Part shown: positions 41,632 through 49,355 of the stretch, piece after piece
Layout: each line of letters begins with the position of its first letter
Position numbering within the stretch: the first letter of the stretch is position 1
Assembly: GCA_021228405.1 (NCBI GenBank)
Contig: JAJQRF010000003.1
Coordinates: 151,581-215,580 of the forward strand
DNA: 64,000 nt
Origin: Pyrinomonadaceae bacterium
Lineage (GTDB): Bacteria; Acidobacteriota; Blastocatellia; Pyrinomonadales; Pyrinomonadaceae
Direction: 5' to 3'
Notes under the pieces: model-generated
The model's database searches: none
What the model saw: only the letters and a program-made list of their open reading frames with translations
Told to the model about the DNA's origin: nothing
Made by a program: the position numbers and the translations under genes

Positions 41632-42167
41632 CAAGTCAAAAATGCTACGGTATTTTGACCGGCTCAGGGATAGGCAAGCGGAGCGGTGACGCACCGATTT
41701 GAGAGTAACGAACAGACGGAAAAGTAGTTACTATTTACGCCCTGAATCGAAGCCGAAAGGCTTTGCTCACGAAAGAGTTGAAAAACTTTTTCAGAGTTTC
41801 CCGGATAAAAACAGGAAACACTTTACGGCAAGGAACCACCGGAAAGAGAGCAAAAGCCGCTTATCTTGCGAAAGCAAAATAAGCCTCGTTGACGGGAACG
41901 TAACCGTCGGTGGAGGAAAAGCCACCACAAAAAAAACCTATCGGCACAGTAATTCGAGAGAAATACGAGCAAAATGTGAAAACAATTTGACGTGCTGACC
42001 GGAAATATAGCTCGCCGCGAGCGTTTTCGGGATACAAAAAACAGGCAGATCGAACGTGTACATGCGAGATTTGCCAACCTTAAAAAGTTGAAAGCTTCGG
42101 CGATCAAAAATTTAAGGCATAAATTGAGAGCCGTTTTGAGAAATCGAAACGGCTCTCAGTTTTTTTA
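41632..42167 (+). ncRNA. Large structured noncoding RNA of unknown family (~535 nt)
   Basis: The stretch between a strong promoter and a strong terminator has no credible protein gene but many compact helices. TCAGGG (41664-41669) pairs with CCCTGA (41740-41745), enclosing hairpins CGGTG-ACG-CACCG (41684-41696) and AGTAAC/GTTACT (41704-41732). Then AAGCC-GAAA-GGCTT (41750-41763), CTTAT/TTGC-GAAA-GCAA/ATAAG (41860-41883) and GACGG/CCGTC (41891-41908) follow. CGGTGG (41908-41913) can pair either with CCACCG (41836-41841) or with CCACC (41922-41926), a possible conformational switch. GNRA-type GAAA loops are typical of structured RNA. No match to RNase P RNA, tmRNA, SRP or 6S RNA could be made by eye. 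Confidence 0.75.
42125..42167 (+). terminator. Intrinsic terminator of the structured RNA
   Basis: TGAGAGCCGTTT (42125-42136) and AAACGGCTCTCA (42147-42158) pair perfectly and are followed by GTTTTTTTT. One of the strongest terminators in the window. Confidence 0.93.
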
Positions 42168-42264
42168 CGTATAGAAAATGCTATTTTTGCAGAACGCGGA
42201 TGAAGCGGATGAAATGAATCAAACAGATAATTTTTCTTAAATATCCGGTTTTCTCGGCTGTCTT

Positions 42265-43533
42265 TTACTCGTATCTCAAAGCGTCAATCGGGTTTAATCT
42301 GGCGGCTTTCCAAGCGGGAAGCAGTCCGAAAATCAGTCCGAGCCCGACAGAAACGACAAACCCGGCAATCGGTGCCCATAACGGAATGTAAGTCGGCAAA
42401 ATCATCTGAATCAGCAAAGCGAGTAAAACGCCGATGACGATTCCCAGGATTCCGCCCAAACCTGTGAGTGTCGCGGCTTCGATCAAAAACTGCGTGACAA
42501 TGTCCATCTTCCGTGCGCCGACAGCTTTACGAACCCCGATCTCCTTTGTGCGTTCGGTGACGGAAACGAGCATAATGTTCATCACGCCGATTCCGCCGAT
42601 GAGCAAGCCGACGCTCGAAATTGCGACCATCAAAATAAAAACGCCGCTCGTGATCGCGCCGAATTGTTTGATGATCTGATCGGATGTCTGCAATCCGAAA
42701 TTGTCGGGTTTATCGGACGGAACATTACGTTTTCGACGCAGAATGTTGCGAACCTCCTCGACTGCTTCGTTCATTTTTCCGGCTTTTGCCGTGATGATGA
42801 TAAAGCAATCCTCGTTTGCCGGATAGAGTTGTTTGATGGTTTTGAAAGGCAGATAGACGGCTTTGTTTTCGTTGTTCGGGTCTTCCGCGCCGACGAGAAA
42901 AATCTCTCTTTCCTTGAGCACGCCGATGACTTTGTAATTGCGACCTTCGATCTGAATTTCCTGACCGACGGCGTTTGAATACGGAAACAAAGTGTTGGCG
43001 ACATCGATCCCGATCACGGCAACTTTTCCGCGGCTCGCTTCCTCGTCAGCCGTAAAAAACCGTCCCTCTTCAAGCGTCGAAACGCCCATCTGAAAATAAT
43101 CGGATGCCGCGCCCTGAACCGTGGCGTTGGTCATTTCAATTTCTTTATTACGAACATTTACACGCTCGGAAAAAGGTCCTTGCACGAAATCCACCGGCGA
43201 CATAAAAGGCGAAACGAAGTCACAGTTGACGCATTCGGCACGAATTGCATCCGCATCTTCTTCCTTCAAGGGTTTGCGCGTTCGCTCTTCCATCGAAGGA
43301 TTGAAATTAAATCCGGGATCGAATTTGAAGGCGTAGATCGAATTTGTGCCGAAAGATTCGATCTCTTTTGCAACCCGCGCGTCGATTCCCGAAACGAAAG
43401 CCGCGATGACGATTACCGTCGTCGTGCCGATGACAACGCCCAAAATCGTCAAAAACGAACGCAGTTTGTTGACGCGCAAAGTGTCCAACGCCATCAAAAG
43501 ATTTTCGTAAAATTTGGAATGAAGAAAACGCAT
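42265..43533 (-). CDS. ABC transporter permease, MacB/FtsX type
   Basis: A 422-aa MacB-type permease: one N-terminal helix (LRSFLTILGVVIGTTTVIVI), a large periplasmic MacB_PCD domain (about 45-275), then three C-terminal FtsX helices with the GGIGVMNIMLVSVTERTKEIGVRKAVGA signature (given here in overlapping parts: GGIGVMNIML, SVTERTKEIG, VRKAVGARK). Such proteins drive mechanotransmission in efflux or lipoprotein export. It pairs with a second permease 28 bp upstream. No ATPase gene is in the window. Confidence 0.92.
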   Translation of the reverse strand: MRFLHSKFYENLLMALDTLRVNKLRSFLTILGVVIGTTTVIVIAAFVSGIDARVAKEIESFGTNSIYAFKFDPGFNFNPSMEERTRKPLKEEDADAIRAECVNCDFVSPFMSPVDFVQGPFSERVNVRNKEIEMTNATVQGAASDYFQMGVSTLEEGRFFTADEEASRGKVAVIGIDVANTLFPYSNAVGQEIQIEGRNYKVIGVLKEREIFLVGAEDPNNENKAVYLPFKTIKQLYPANEDCFIIITAKAGKMNEAVEEVRNILRRKRNVPSDKPDNFGLQTSDQIIKQFGAITSGVFILMVAISSVGLLIGGIGVMNIMLVSVTERTKEIGVRKAVGARKMDIVTQFLIEAATLTGLGGILGIVIGVLLALLIQMILPTYIPLWAPIAGFVVSVGLGLIFGLLPAWKAARLNPIDALRYE

Positions 43534-43561
43534 TCAAAAGTTAAAATTTAAAAGCTGAAAA

Positions 43562-44788
43562 TCAATCGGCTCTCAAAGCCTCGATCGGGTCTAACCGCGC
43601 CGCTTTCCACGCGGGATAAACGCCCGAGATCAAGCCGACACTGCTCGAAACAAAGAGCGCGATCGTCACCCAGACAAGCGGCAGTGCGGTCGGAATCGAA
43701 AAGGCGACGGCAACGAGCTTGGCGATCAAATAAGCGATCAAAATCCCGATCGAGCCGCCGAGCAAAGCAAGCAGAGTCGATTCCGCCAAAAACTGTTTCA
43801 GAATGTCGAGTTGTTTTGCGCCGATGCTCTTGCGGATGCCGATCTCCTTTGTCCTTTCCGTCACCGAAACGAGCATAATATTCATAATCACGATGCCGCC
43901 CACGACTAACGAGATCGAGGTCACGCCGATCGCCACGACCTGAATCGTGCCGAAAATCTTATCGCGCAGTTCGTTGATCGCGTTTGGCGTAACGATGCCG
44001 AAGCTGTCCTTTTCGCCCGAAGAGAGTTTGCGCCGGACGCGCATCAAGGTGCGTGCTTCCTCGATTGCGTCCTCATACGTCGCGGGACTTGCCGAAGTCA
44101 CGGAAATGTTGATCGAACGGCGTTTGCCGTAGATCGAAAGAAACGTCGAAAGCGGCATCGAAACATACATATCGCGCGACTGTCCGAACGCCGAGCCGAC
44201 CGCTTTGCCGACCCCGATCACCTGAAACGTGCGACCGTCGATCTTGATAATTTGCCCGAGCGGATTGCTCGTCGGAAAAAGTTTTTCGGCAGTTTCCGAA
44301 CCGATAAAACAGACGTATTTTCTGAGTTCTTCTTCGGCATTAATGAAATATCGCCCGTTGCTTGCTTCGATCTTCTCGATGTCGGCGATGTTCGGTGTCG
44401 TCGCTTTGATCTGAACGTTCAAAAGCGTTTTATCGCCGAATTTTATATCACCCGTCGAATCGGAGCGACCGCCGACTTCCTTAATAAAACCGCCGCGTGC
44501 CTTTAACGCTTCGAGGTCGTCGATCGTTACTTCCTTGTTGCGTCTGCGCGCCGCGTTCAAAATCTCGACACTCGAAAAATCTTCTATCGAGAATCGCTGA
44601 ACGCTGAATGCGTTCGTCCCGATATTGGCGATTTTTTCATCGACGTAAGCGTTAAAACCTTCGATCAGGGAAACAACTACGATAACGGTCGCCACGCCGA
44701 AAATAACGCCGAGAAGCGTCAGAAATGAACGCAGTTTATGAGCGAGAATCGCAGCTAGGGCTAACTTTAGAGCTTCATAGAACGACAT
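43562..44788 (-). CDS. ABC transporter permease, MacB/FtsX type
   Basis: A 408-aa paralogue of the downstream permease with the same layout: N-terminal helix LRSFLTLLGVIFGVATVIVV, periplasmic domain, and FtsX helices (VVGGIVIMNIMLVSVTERTK, EIGIRKSIGAKQLDI). The C-terminal WKAARLDPIEALRAD is the family ending and appears in both copies. The two may form a heterodimer, whose partner ATPase and adaptor would be outside the window or elsewhere. Confidence 0.92.
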   Translation of the reverse strand: MSFYEALKLALAAILAHKLRSFLTLLGVIFGVATVIVVVSLIEGFNAYVDEKIANIGTNAFSVQRFSIEDFSSVEILNAARRRNKEVTIDDLEALKARGGFIKEVGGRSDSTGDIKFGDKTLLNVQIKATTPNIADIEKIEASNGRYFINAEEELRKYVCFIGSETAEKLFPTSNPLGQIIKIDGRTFQVIGVGKAVGSAFGQSRDMYVSMPLSTFLSIYGKRRSINISVTSASPATYEDAIEEARTLMRVRRKLSSGEKDSFGIVTPNAINELRDKIFGTIQVVAIGVTSISLVVGGIVIMNIMLVSVTERTKEIGIRKSIGAKQLDILKQFLAESTLLALLGGSIGILIAYLIAKLVAVAFSIPTALPLVWVTIALFVSSSVGLISGVYPAWKAARLDPIEALRAD

Positions 44789-45034
44789 GAATTTTACCTG
44801 AAATCTCTTAATCGTAACACGACATTTTATATAACGACGATCCGGTGATTTTGTTCCATTTCAACGATTTAACCGTGGCAATGGAACTATTAAATATTTT
44901 TCATAAACTTATTTCGGCTGAAAGGAAATCTTAGATTCGGCAGACTTAAAAAGCAAGCTCGTGCGCTCGATAAAAATTTGTAATGCGATGGCGGATTTTG
45001 CCATCCATTTCGCAAAAACATACAATTAAAGTTT

Positions 45035-46099
45035 ATGTTTATTGATCGTGTAAAAATCAGAGTCAAAGCAGGGGACGGCGGAAACGGCGTGACGGCTTTC
45101 CGCCGTGAAAAATTCGTGCCGCGCGGCGGACCTTCGGGCGGCGACGGCGGTATTGGCGGAAGCGTCTGGCTCGAGGCAAGCGAAGGCTTAAATACTCTAC
45201 TTCACTTACGTTATAATCCGGAACACAAAGGCGAACGAGGGCGGCACGGCGAAGGCTCGAACCGTCACGGCAAGGACGGCGCGGATGTGACCGTCAACGT
45301 TCCCGTCGGAACACAGGTTTTCGATGCGGAATCGGGCGATCTCGTCTTCGATTTCACGGAAGCCGGACAGCGATTTCTCGCCGCAAAAGGCGGCAAAGGC
45401 GGTTGGGGAAATCAGCATTTTGCGACCCCGACGCGGCGCGCCCCAAAGTTTCATTATATGGGGCGACCGGGCGAGGAAAAGGAATTGCAACTGGAATTGA
45501 AACTCATTGCCGATGTCGGTCTGGTCGGATTCCCGAACGCGGGAAAATCGACTTTGATCTCCGTAATTTCCGCCGCAAAACCGAAAATTGCCGATTATCC
45601 TTTTACGACGCTCGAACCGAATCTCGGGGTGGTCGATCTCGGCGATTTTAATACGTTTGTCGTCGCCGATATTCCCGGACTTATCGAAGGCGCAAGCGAA
45701 GGCGCGGGACTCGGCGACCGATTTCTGCGCCACGTCGAACGCACGAAACTGATGCTCCATCTGGTCGATGTTTCATCGCTTTCGGGACGCGACCCGGTTT
45801 CGGATTACGAAATTATTAATCGTGAACTGGCAAATTATAACGAAGATTTGGCAAATCGTCCGCAAATTGTCGTCGCGACAAAGCTCGATGCTTTGGACGA
45901 ACCCGAAAGATTGGAAAATCTGCGGAAAAGAGCGGCGGAAGACGAAAAACAATTTCTCGAAATTTCGGCAGTTACGAATCAGGGCACGAAGGAACTAATC
46001 AGCGTCGTGGCGAAAAAACTGGAAGAAATTCGTGAGGAAGAAGCCGAATCGAAGATCGAGATAAATCCCGAAGCGGCGGAAGAGATTTTCAATGATTAA
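45035..46099 (+). CDS. obgE: Obg/CgtA GTPase
   Basis: A 354-aa ribosome-assembly GTPase. Residues 1-158 are the glycine-rich Obg domain ([34 protein letters not shown]). The G domain has [10 protein letters not shown] (G1), [12 protein letters not shown] (G2), [10 protein letters not shown] (G3) and TKLD (G4). There is no OCT domain; the C-terminus is acidic. It is the first gene of a seven-gene plus-strand cluster and overlaps the next by 8 bp. Confidence 0.97.
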   Translation: MFIDRVKIRVKAGDGGNGVTAFRREKFVPRGGPSGGDGGIGGSVWLEASEGLNTLLHLRYNPEHKGERGRHGEGSNRHGKDGADVTVNVPVGTQVFDAESGDLVFDFTEAGQRFLAAKGGKGGWGNQHFATPTRRAPKFHYMGRPGEEKELQLELKLIADVGLVGFPNAGKSTLISVISAAKPKIADYPFTTLEPNLGVVDLGDFNTFVVADIPGLIEGASEGAGLGDRFLRHVERTKLMLHLVDVSSLSGRDPVSDYEIINRELANYNEDLANRPQIVVATKLDALDEPERLENLRKRAAEDEKQFLEISAVTNQGTKELISVVAKKLEEIREEEAESKIEINPEAAEEIFND

Positions 46100-46391
46100 A
46101 GATTTGTTCGATATGCGGATGAACGACGGTTCGCGGCATTTTGCGGATTTGCCCGAAGCCGTTTTTTTTGATGAGTTTGCCGATCACGTCGAAAAGCTCG
46201 AAGGTGCTGAGATCACCGAATTTATCACGGACGGCGTGGTTGAAATGTGGCTCGATTTCGATTATCGCGGGTATAAGTTTTCGGTCAATAATCAATTCGG
46301 CGATTACTGGTTTTTTGTGACCGACCCGCATTGTCCCGACGAAATTCTGCTCGAAATAACCGACCATTTCCGCAAACTTTTAGAGAAATGA
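46092..46391 (+). CDS. Small protein of unknown function between obgE and nadD
   Basis: A 99-aa acidic protein ([54 protein letters not shown]). It overlaps obgE by 8 bp and nadD by 4 bp (ATGA), so it is clearly translated as part of this operon. No domain is recognised. Confidence 0.75.
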   Translation: MIKDLFDMRMNDGSRHFADLPEAVFFDEFADHVEKLEGAEITEFITDGVVEMWLDFDYRGYKFSVNNQFGDYWFFVTDPHCPDEILLEITDHFRKLLEK

Positions 46392-47041
46392 AACGAATCG
46401 CATTTTACGGCGGCAGTTTTGATCCGCCGCATATCGGACATCTGGAGATCGCACAGAAATTGATCGAACAATTTTCTCTCGACGAATTCGTTTTTATTCC
46501 CGCTTTTCACGCGCCGCATAAAAAAGACCGCAAACCGACCTCGGCGTTTCACCGTTTCGCGATGCTTGCACTGGCGACGAATGATCTGGAAAATGTGACG
46601 GTTTCAAAAATGGAACTTGAACTTCCCGAAAAGCCTTACACGGTCGAAACGCTTTCGAGATTGAAAAACGAACTGACGGAAACCGAAATTTTCTTCGTAA
46701 TGGGCGCAGATTCGTGGCAGGATATTTTGACCTGGCGCGAATGGGAAACGGTTTTGACAATGGTCAATATCATCGTCGTCACGCGTCCCGCTTACGAGAT
46801 CGGATTTTCGCACGTCACGGATGCGATTCGGGAAAGAATTATTGATCTTCGCGGAGTAGAAAACGGGATTAAATCCAAAATCCAAAATCCAAAATCTAAA
46901 ATTTTCATCACCGATGCGGTGCAGATCGATGTTTCGGCGACTGAGATCAGACAGCGAATCAAAGAAAAAACGGGCGGTTGGCTGAAAGATGTGCCGGATG
47001 CGGTTGCAAAATATGTCGAAAAATACGAACTTTACATTTAA
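46388..47041 (+). CDS. nadD: Nicotinate-nucleotide adenylyltransferase
   Basis: A 217-aa NadD that converts nicotinate mononucleotide to deamido-NAD. The nucleotidyltransferase signature GGSFDPPHIGHL is at residues 8-19; FVMGADSWQDILTWRE and the C-terminal SATEIRQRI follow. The start at 46388 gives an ATGA overlap with the preceding gene. Between the RPAYEI strand and SATEIR a tandem heptamer (46871-46902) is translated as a Lys/Ile/Ser-rich loop ([15 protein letters not shown]), a likely repeat insertion tolerated in a variable loop. Confidence 0.94.
   Translation: MKRIAFYGGSFDPPHIGHLEIAQKLIEQFSLDEFVFIPAFHAPHKKDRKPTSAFHRFAMLALATNDLENVTVSKMELELPEKPYTVETLSRLKNELTETEIFFVMGADSWQDILTWREWETVLTMVNIIVVTRPAYEIGFSHVTDAIRERIIDLRGVENGIKSKIQNPKSKIFITDAVQIDVSATEIRQRIKEKTGGWLKDVPDAVAKYVEKYELYI
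46871..46902. repeat. CCAAAAT heptamer array inside nadD
   Basis: Tandem CCAAAAT units with one TCTAAAAT variant, in the coding frame of nadD. The run matches the intergenic array at 32635-32667 almost exactly. Confidence 0.85.
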
Positions 47042-47080
47042 CATTCACAAATCGGCATTTTTCGTCTGTTGATTTCTTTC

Positions 47081-47102
47081 GATAAATGATAAATGATAAA
47101 TG
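47081..47102. repeat. GATAAAT heptamer repeat at the rsfS start
   Basis: Three tandem GATAAAT units; the last one supplies the possible ATG start at 47100. Confidence 0.75.
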
Positions 47103-47543
47103 TCTATTGAAATTATGGAAGAATTACAAGAAAAAACACTGAAACGCGAAAGCGTTTTGATCGAAATAGAACAAAATTCAACGCCTTTCGCCGAATTGGA
47201 CGAAAACGTCCAGCTTGCCCTGCGTTGTGCCAGCGACAAGAAAGCGGTTAATCTCACCGCGCTCGATCTGCGCGAAATAGCGAGTTTTGCGGAATTTTTT
47301 ATCATCGCCAGCGGCTTAAATCAACGTCAGGTTCAGGCAATCTCCGACGAGATCGAAGAACAACTGAAAAAACAACTTAATTCAAGACCCGTTCGCATCG
47401 AAGGCTATACTTCCGCCGAATGGGTTCTGATGGATTACGGCGATTTTATCGTGCATATTTTTGAAAAAGAAGCGCGCGAATTTTACGATCTGGAAAGACT
47501 CTGGCGCGATGCGAAAAAGGTCGAGATTCCCGCAGATATTTAG
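47100..47543 (+). CDS. rsfS: Ribosome silencing factor RsfS
   Basis: A 147-aa RsfS (Iojap family), which binds L14 and blocks subunit joining under starvation. The core DKKAVNLTALDLREIASFAE, FFIIASGLNQRQVQAI and EWVLMDYGDFIVHIFEKEAR is complete. Two starts are possible: ATG 47100, inside the heptamer repeat, or ATG 47115; neither has a Shine-Dalgarno. The N-terminal extension (EELQEKTLKRESVLIEIEQN) is not part of the usual domain. Confidence 0.92.
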   Translation: MSIEIMEELQEKTLKRESVLIEIEQNSTPFAELDENVQLALRCASDKKAVNLTALDLREIASFAEFFIIASGLNQRQVQAISDEIEEQLKKQLNSRPVRIEGYTSAEWVLMDYGDFIVHIFEKEAREFYDLERLWRDAKKVEIPADI

Positions 47544-47652
47544 CGGCAGTGGCAGTCTTCAGCATCCGTTTGCAGGTGCAGTGAAAGTTCTTTACAGATT
47601 GATATAAAACATTAATACCGCCACTGCTCCTGTTCCTGCCACTTTTACAACT

Positions 47653-48105
47653 ATGAAATTTCGTTTTCTTTGGATCGGTAAAACAAAAGACAAAAATTGG
47701 CGGGCGTTGCAGGAAGAATATGCAAAACGCCTGTCTTTTTTTGTGAAGTGCGAGTTTACCGAACTCAAAGACAGCGCGGCGCACGAAACGAAAGAAATTG
47801 AAGGCAAACGATTTTTAGAAAACCTGAATCAAAGCCTCTTCGTATGTTTGTTGGACGTTAAGGGACGCTCGATTTCATCGCAGGATTTAGCTAAAAATAT
47901 TGAAAATTGGCAAAATCGCGGGTTGAAAGAGATAGTTTTTCTGATCGGCGGAGCCGAAGGTGTCGCGTCTGAGGTTGTCGAAAGAGCTAACTATAGTTTA
48001 TCCTTATCGTTTCTGACTTTTACACACGATATGGCTCGTGTGGTTTTGTTGGAACAGCTGTATCGAGCATTTACTATTATCAAAGGTTTTCCATATCAAA
48101 AATGA
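47653..48105 (+). CDS. rlmH: 23S rRNA (pseudouridine1915-N3)-methyltransferase RlmH
   Basis: A 150-aa SPOUT methyltransferase of family length that modifies helix 69 of 23S rRNA. MKFRFLWIGKTKDKNW opens the protein; FLIGGAEGVASEVVERA is the knot SAM-binding loop and LSFLTFTHDMARVVLLEQLY and FPYQK close it. The preceding 47544-47652 contains an imperfect inverted repeat of GGCAGTGGC words. Confidence 0.95.
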   Translation: MKFRFLWIGKTKDKNWRALQEEYAKRLSFFVKCEFTELKDSAAHETKEIEGKRFLENLNQSLFVCLLDVKGRSISSQDLAKNIENWQNRGLKEIVFLIGGAEGVASEVVERANYSLSLSFLTFTHDMARVVLLEQLYRAFTIIKGFPYQK

Positions 48106-48455
48106 GTGAACTTAATTTAGAAGAAATCAAAAAAAGCCTGCTCGCCGAGCGCGAGACGCTTGTCAATAAATTGAAAGATAACGATCTTTCGATAGATGAT
48201 TCGGAAACGCCCGATCCGGTCGATCTGGCGGTTAGAAATTATTCAAAAAACGTAATGTTGGCAGTTTCCGAAAACGAAAGCCGTCAACTGATGCTGATCG
48301 ACGAAGCCCTGATGCGTATCGAAGACGAAGAATACGGAGATTGTCTGAATTGCGAAAATCCGATCAATCCGAAACGTTTGGCGGCAATCCCCTGGGCGCG
48401 TTATTGCCTGAGCTGTCAGGAATTAGTCGAACAGGGTCTTCTGGAAGAAGATTAA
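48102..48455 (+). CDS. TraR/DksA-family zinc-finger protein
   Basis: A 117-aa DksA/TraR-like protein. An N-terminal coiled coil (LLAERETLVNKLKDNDLSID), an acidic hairpin region (SETPDPVDLAVRNYSKN) and the C-terminal C4 zinc finger (CLNCENPINPKRLAAIPWA and YCLSCQ) are present. Such proteins modulate RNA polymerase through the secondary channel. It overlaps rlmH by 4 bp (ATGA). Whether it is a true DksA orthologue is not settled, since it is shorter. Confidence 0.88.
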   Translation: MSELNLEEIKKSLLAERETLVNKLKDNDLSIDDSETPDPVDLAVRNYSKNVMLAVSENESRQLMLIDEALMRIEDEEYGDCLNCENPINPKRLAAIPWARYCLSCQELVEQGLLEED

Positions 48456-48548
48456 AGGCGGAAAAGTGAAAATCGAGAAAGCCCTAAAAGTAATTTGAGT
48501 TTTTCAAAGGACTTTCAGGCTTTTCCGCGTTTTTGCTTTTCTGTTTTT

Positions 48549-49268
48549 ATGTTTCAAACTTTTCTCGATTCCCTACTTTCTCTTACCTTCCCGCAAGCCT
48601 GTCAAATTTGTGAAAACAGTGTCGAAAATTACGCTGACGGCGTAGTTTGCCGCGGATGTTGGAAACGAACGCGAATCTTTTCCGGCAACGAAGTTTTGTG
48701 CGCGAAATGCGGTGCGTTTCTGCTCGAAGGAAAATCCGTCAAAACTTTTTGCCGTCTTTGCGATGAACATTTTTACGACCGCGCCAAAGCCGTCGGGATT
48801 TACGAAAAAGCTCTCGCCGCTGAGGTCATCGAACTCAAAAAGGTTCCGCATCTTTCAAGAACCCTGCGCGAACTCTATTATTCAGCCTTTGAAAATTCGG
48901 ATTTTCACGATGCCGATCTGCTCATTCCCGTTCCGCTTTCCAAAAAACGTCGCATCGAACGCGGGTTTAATCAAGCCGAAGTTTTAGGGAAGTTTTTGGA
49001 AAGAAAAACCAAGATAAAATGCGACAACAAAACGTTGGCTCGCACAAATCATACGCCGATGCACCGTGCCGCGATGGACAGAAAAGCGCGTGAAATGACC
49101 GTCGAAAAAGCTTTTGAAGTCACGCGTCCTAATCTGGTCGAAGGGAAAAATATTGTTTTGATCGATGATGTTTTCACGTCGGGCGCGACCGTTTCGGCGT
49201 GTGCGGAGATTTTAAAGAAAAACGGCGCGGTGCGGGTTGATGTGCTGACGATTGCGAGAGCGGTTTAA
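48549..49268 (+). CDS. comF: ComF-family phosphoribosyltransferase-like protein
   Basis: A 239-aa ComF protein. The N-terminus has a zinc-finger-like Cys set (CQICENSV, CRGCW, CAKCGAF, CRLC), and the C-terminus a PRT domain with VLIDDVFTSGATVSACAEIL as PRPP-type loop. ComF proteins are needed for DNA uptake in several bacteria and bind the DNA transport machinery. The ATG at 48549 matches the family start; the in-frame ATG at 48495 would add 18 residues. It closes the obgE cluster. Confidence 0.88.
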   Translation: MFQTFLDSLLSLTFPQACQICENSVENYADGVVCRGCWKRTRIFSGNEVLCAKCGAFLLEGKSVKTFCRLCDEHFYDRAKAVGIYEKALAAEVIELKKVPHLSRTLRELYYSAFENSDFHDADLLIPVPLSKKRRIERGFNQAEVLGKFLERKTKIKCDNKTLARTNHTPMHRAAMDRKAREMTVEKAFEVTRPNLVEGKNIVLIDDVFTSGATVSACAEILKKNGAVRVDVLTIARAV

Positions 49269-49283
49269 TCAATTACGAATTTC

Positions 49284-49335
49284 AAATTACGAATTACGAA
49301 TTAAAAGATATTCTTCAATTCGTAATTCGTAATTG
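49284..49335. repeat. ATTACGA heptamer hairpin between comF and the dehydrogenase gene
   Basis: AATTACGAATTACGAATT (49285-49302) and its exact reverse complement (49317-49334) form an 18-bp perfect stem with a 14-nt loop. It can end both converging transcripts, although it has no T-run. Confidence 0.85.
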
Positions 49336-49355
49336 ATAATTTCGTAATTTACAGT

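Noticed and set aside
41699-42107. Short open frames on both strands inside the structured RNA region
   Set aside because: Codon content and Arg/Lys-rich composition are unlike the neighbouring genes, and helices and GNRA loops run through them.
42000-42170. RNase P RNA or tmRNA
   Set aside because: The conserved GAGGAAAGTCC and ACAGAA blocks of RNase P and the tRNA-like CCA end of tmRNA are missing.
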